Shown: piece by piece, positions 60,116 to 64,000 of the stretch
How positions within the stretch are numbered: position 1 is the first letter of the stretch
Layout: every line of letters starts with the position of its first letter
DNA from: Ochotona curzoniae
Taxonomy: Eukaryota > Chordata > Mammalia > Lagomorpha > Ochotonidae
Direction: 5' to 3'
DNA: 64,000 nt
Assembly (NCBI RefSeq): GCF_017591425.1
Contig: NW_024466512.1
Coordinates: 17,611,001-17,675,000, forward strand
Position numbers and translations under genes: made by a program
Notes under the pieces: generated by a model
Databases searched by the model: none
What the model was told of the DNA's origin: nothing
What the model saw: the letters and a program-made list of their open reading frames with translations, nothing else

Positions 60116-63100
60116 AATGCTTCCGGCTTCCGTTGCTACTGCTAAGAATGTTAGGAATAAATGTGGGAGGGTTTAAGAAACTCAGTGATTGATTGTAGGT
60201 CATGATATTGTATGAATTCTGTTCTTTTGTTTCACGCTGAGGAAGACAATTTGTGTCAGTCAGTAACGTTGGAACTACAAAGATAACCTGAAGCTACAAA
60301 GCACTTGTAGATGCTAATGCAAAATAGGAGTTGAGGGGTTCTGAAGTATAAATTGAAATAGATAGTTGCTGTGAAACAGTTAAATATAGCTTGACAATCT
60401 GATACTGGATTTCTCTAACATTGTCTATGCATATAATGTCATGAAGTACTTGTATAGCAGAATGTGAAACTGCTATCAAAGGGGAAATGGTAGAAGAAAT
60501 ATAGGTAAGGAGAAAGGGTAGCCCATGGGGGGAGGGGAATCCCTATGTGTCATGGGAAATAACACAAATAATTGTAAAGAAAGTAAAAGATGAAAGAAAT
60601 ATAGTAACAATTTTCCATTTAGAATAAAATGAGTACCAGTGGCATTCTCCCACAGCAAGTGCATTTATTGGTCTTTTTAATCCCTGACTATCTTACTACC
60701 TACAGGATTATCAATTATGAGTTTTTTTGTGAGTAAAGTCATGTTGGTAGTGTTTTCTCTTCATTTTTTCCCCCATAATTAAATACTGTGTTTTTTTGGG
60801 GGAGGGGGGAGAAGAGAAGGGCTCTTTAGCAATTCAGTTTTTCACAGATGCATAGATGCAGTGGCTTTTGTTATTAAATCATTGTAGTAATGGAATATGT
60901 AATAATAGATGCCAAGAGATATAAATAGATCCTGCCCCTCAATGTGAGAAAACGATTGTAAGGCCCTTCTTAAATATATCAGGGGCCATCAGTAGGGTTA
61001 CTTTTTTCATCTTTAGTAGAGTCGGTTATGGAGTTTTGAGTTCTTTGCCCTACGCAGAACTGTGTCTGTTTGTTCAGCACTTACTACCTGGCAGTCATTT
61101 CTTACAAGAATAGTATCATGATCACCATAGAAATTTTTAATTATCATCAACCAATCCCTGATGACTTTAACTGTTCAACACATTTCCAAGATCCTCCTAG
61201 GATTTTAGAAATAATGCATGCTAGTGTCCAGACTCTGAAATGTTGAGTCATTCAGAATGCTGCTTGAATCCATACTTCACTCTGTGCGTGAATAATTGCA
61301 AGACTCTGCTCAGCACTTTCCCGCACGCATCTACCTTGTTGAGTTTGCAGTTGGAGAGGGTCTAATTTATGCTAATTCCACACAACAAACTAAAGCCCAT
61401 TTATCACAAGTTTCCATTTCTCAGCAAAACCTGCACAAATGCACCTAACTGTTGAGCAAACTAAATATATGCAGCTGCTGTCGTGTAGAGCAGTAATAGA
61501 CCCGTGTATATTCAGACACAAGATCAGCAGGCTGGAGACGCCCCGGAACACGGAGGGCAGTGATGCTCAGTCTCTCCAGCTGCTGACTGCTGCTGCCTGC
61601 TCTCCTGCCTCTGAGAACCTGCCAAGGGCGGCAGACTTGCAGAGGGGGAACGGAGGACACACATTTTAGAATCTGGCAGACAGAAGCTCATTTTCCTAAA
61701 GGACTGTGGCAATTACATAAGAGCATTAATGTTACTTGTTTAAGAATGGCATGTCAAGTGTTTATAAACCAAAGATCTCACATTGGGAAGGGGGCAAAGG
61801 ATACACAGAGGAAGATAAAGAGAACGGAATTGAAGTATGTGTGCGTGTGTGTGTTGTAGGTGTGTGTGGGTGTGTACACGTACGCATGTGTTGTTTCCTC
61901 TGTTACTGAGAGTCTGGACAAAGTAATGTCTTCATTTTTTAATTCATTTCCAAGATCAAGCCTTTCAAGCAAGCTAGTGTTTTTCTTGATTGCCTTGGAG
62001 CACCAATACTCCGGCAATGCTGGCCGAGCATTCAGGGGGCGGTGAAGCGTCCCTCCTTGGAACCACGTACACTGTTTGTGGTTCCTCTCTTGGTCTCCAT
62101 TTCTTCTCTTTTAAAGATTTGTGTTGGATGAAACTATTTAAAATATCTTCCTTTTATATTATTGATTTTTAAATTTTACTTCTTATTTTAAGATACAATT
62201 CCTAAGGCTCTGGAATTTCCCTTGTCTTCTCCTTAAATCCCTCCCCACCACTGAGTTCCCCTGTATTTTAACAATAGCATAGTCCTTCATAAGCAGTCGT
62301 AAGTCCATCATTCTGCTATTTAAGTGTATCCAGACAGTCTAGCATCCTATTGTCAAGATATATTTAACAGGTTCATTAAGAGTCCATCTTTGGTTTGGAA
62401 GTAGAGATACGTACTGCATTGTATCTTCACATCTGGATATAACAGTCTATATCACACAGTTACTATGCATTCCCTTACATGAACAACCATATATTATTTC
62501 TTTAATTTGCTGATGGTATTGAGGAAGAGGTGGGGAGCGGTTATTTTTTGCAGTTATAGCAAAGAAAACTATGTAGTGTCACAGTTTTGCTTCAGAACAT
62601 TCCAGTGGTTTAGGTTAGGTGGTAGGGATTTGATGAGGGTAGAAATAAAAATATAAAATTGACTGTCATTTGATGATCATGGAACCTGAGTATTGGATAT
62701 GTGAGGCTCTTTTCTGTTACCTGTCTCTCCTGCTCTCTCCCTTCCTGCATACATACATACACAAAGGCATACACACATAGCAGGGTACTTTCAAATGTTC
62801 ATTAGAATGCAACTAAAAGATAAATTTATTTTCATGTAAAAGAAAATTTGAATTCCATTCATACAAAGATTGCTTTAAAATTTATGATAAGTGGTTATTA
62901 TGAAAAACCTATGCATTAATTTCAAATTTTTCCAGCATAAACTTTATTTAATTTTCATAAATTTTTGAAACACTTTCATAGGTATACGCTCATGTCATCC
63001 TGCTTTAACAATGTGTGACCTATAATCTTTTTGAAGCTTTAACTTTTACCACTGGTTTTGTCTTCTGCTATCTGTAGTTTAACCCTGATCATCATGTTGA

Positions 63101-63156
63101 GAAATAAACGTTGTCAATTCTGTTATTTCATCCTGTAATAAGTCCAGGTTGAGTTC

Positions 63157-63270
<114 letters not shown>

Positions 63271-64000
63271 CATGATTAGGTTCAGGTTTAGTGCCTTCAT
63301 TCACTACTTATGAGGCCTTTGGAGTGATATTTATGGAGGAGAATGTTGCTATTCTTAGCAGCTTAGTGAAAATCATGGTTCCCTGCCTTCCATTTGTGAA
63401 AGTACTCTGCAATAATATCTATATCACATGCAAGGTATTGTTCTCTTGCCCTGATCTTATTGATGATATCACTGGTGTTGTGAGTTCCAAATAATTCATG
63501 GGCTTCTCTGATGATGGTACTGAGATTTTATTTTTTAATTTTGAACAGAAAATGAATGTAGTTTTGGTGTTCACTGCAGAGCATTGTACCTTCTCATGCA
63601 TAGACCCATGCATGTGTCATAACTCGAGTGGAATTCAGCTTATAGTAGAGAGAGAATAGGCAGGTTTCCTTACTAAGGGAACAGTATCTCATAAAAGCCA
63701 ACTCCCTTTAAAATGACTAAGCTTGTTTGCTGAAGAAGAAGCCAAGGCTTTCATATTTCACCTAAATAATGATGTTACATGGGTTATGCTTTCTAGCCAA
63801 GGCTAGTAAATGGCAGGGATATAATCTCATAAAATCCAGTGCAGTGGAAGTTGCTCCAAATCTTGTCTGACACTGAAAGTATAATTACTTATTTTTGAAC
63901 TTCTCTGCCTGGGTGACCAAAACCTTGCCTTCTCTTCTCCAAACAGAGAAAATGGTGCTTGTGGATTGTCTGCGTTTCTGAGGATGAGGCTTAAACTGTC

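Overview
This is a window of nuclear DNA from a placental mammal, almost certainly a lagomorph. The diagnostic evidence is the many copies of the lagomorph C-type SINE (tRNA-derived head, CT-rich tail, then AATAAA-rich and A-rich 3' end). Their subfamily (heads reading GGGCCCAGCGTGGTGGCCTA, tails ending AATAAAAATAAATCTT) looks more like pika (Ochotona) than rabbit. That finer placement is from memory and is only moderately certain. Old mammalian repeats (MIR, L2, MER5-like, decayed L1) fill in the background.

The only protein-coding gene I can support is SORCS1, the VPS10-domain sorting receptor, read on the + strand. Seven consecutive internal coding exons are present (6590-6761, 24941-25127, 30114-30247, 32939-33062, 39269-39381, 43629-43760, 52853-52952). 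All have AG/GT splice borders and mutually compatible reading phases. Together they give one uninterrupted frame of about 320 residues: the end of the 10CC cysteine region, the two PKD-like domains, and most of the membrane-proximal domain. The VPS10 propeller and signal peptide lie upstream of the window. The transmembrane helix and cytoplasmic tail lie downstream; I looked for the next exon after 52952 and did not see it.

Layout: 1-6589 is intron. The 18-kb intron at 6762-24940 is rich in SINEs, LTRs and L1. Five exons then fall within about 19 kb (24941-43760). A 9-kb intron holds a GC-richer unclassified patch (about 51040-52230) before the last exon at 52853. The remaining 11 kb is intron with an antisense L1 ORF2 fragment and a compound (GA)n(TG)n(GA)n microsatellite. 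No tRNA, rRNA, CRISPR array, operon or intact mobile-element protein was found.

The most notable non-coding structures are: an 88-bp, 95%-identical, gap-free inverted repeat 1.9 kb apart inside one SORCS1 intron; a sense-strand solo LTR with CCAAT, TATA and poly(A) signals in another intron; LTR-like copies on the minus strand, one with a degenerate 26-bp tandem array; and long alternating purine-pyrimidine repeats. I found no convincing undescribed gene system.
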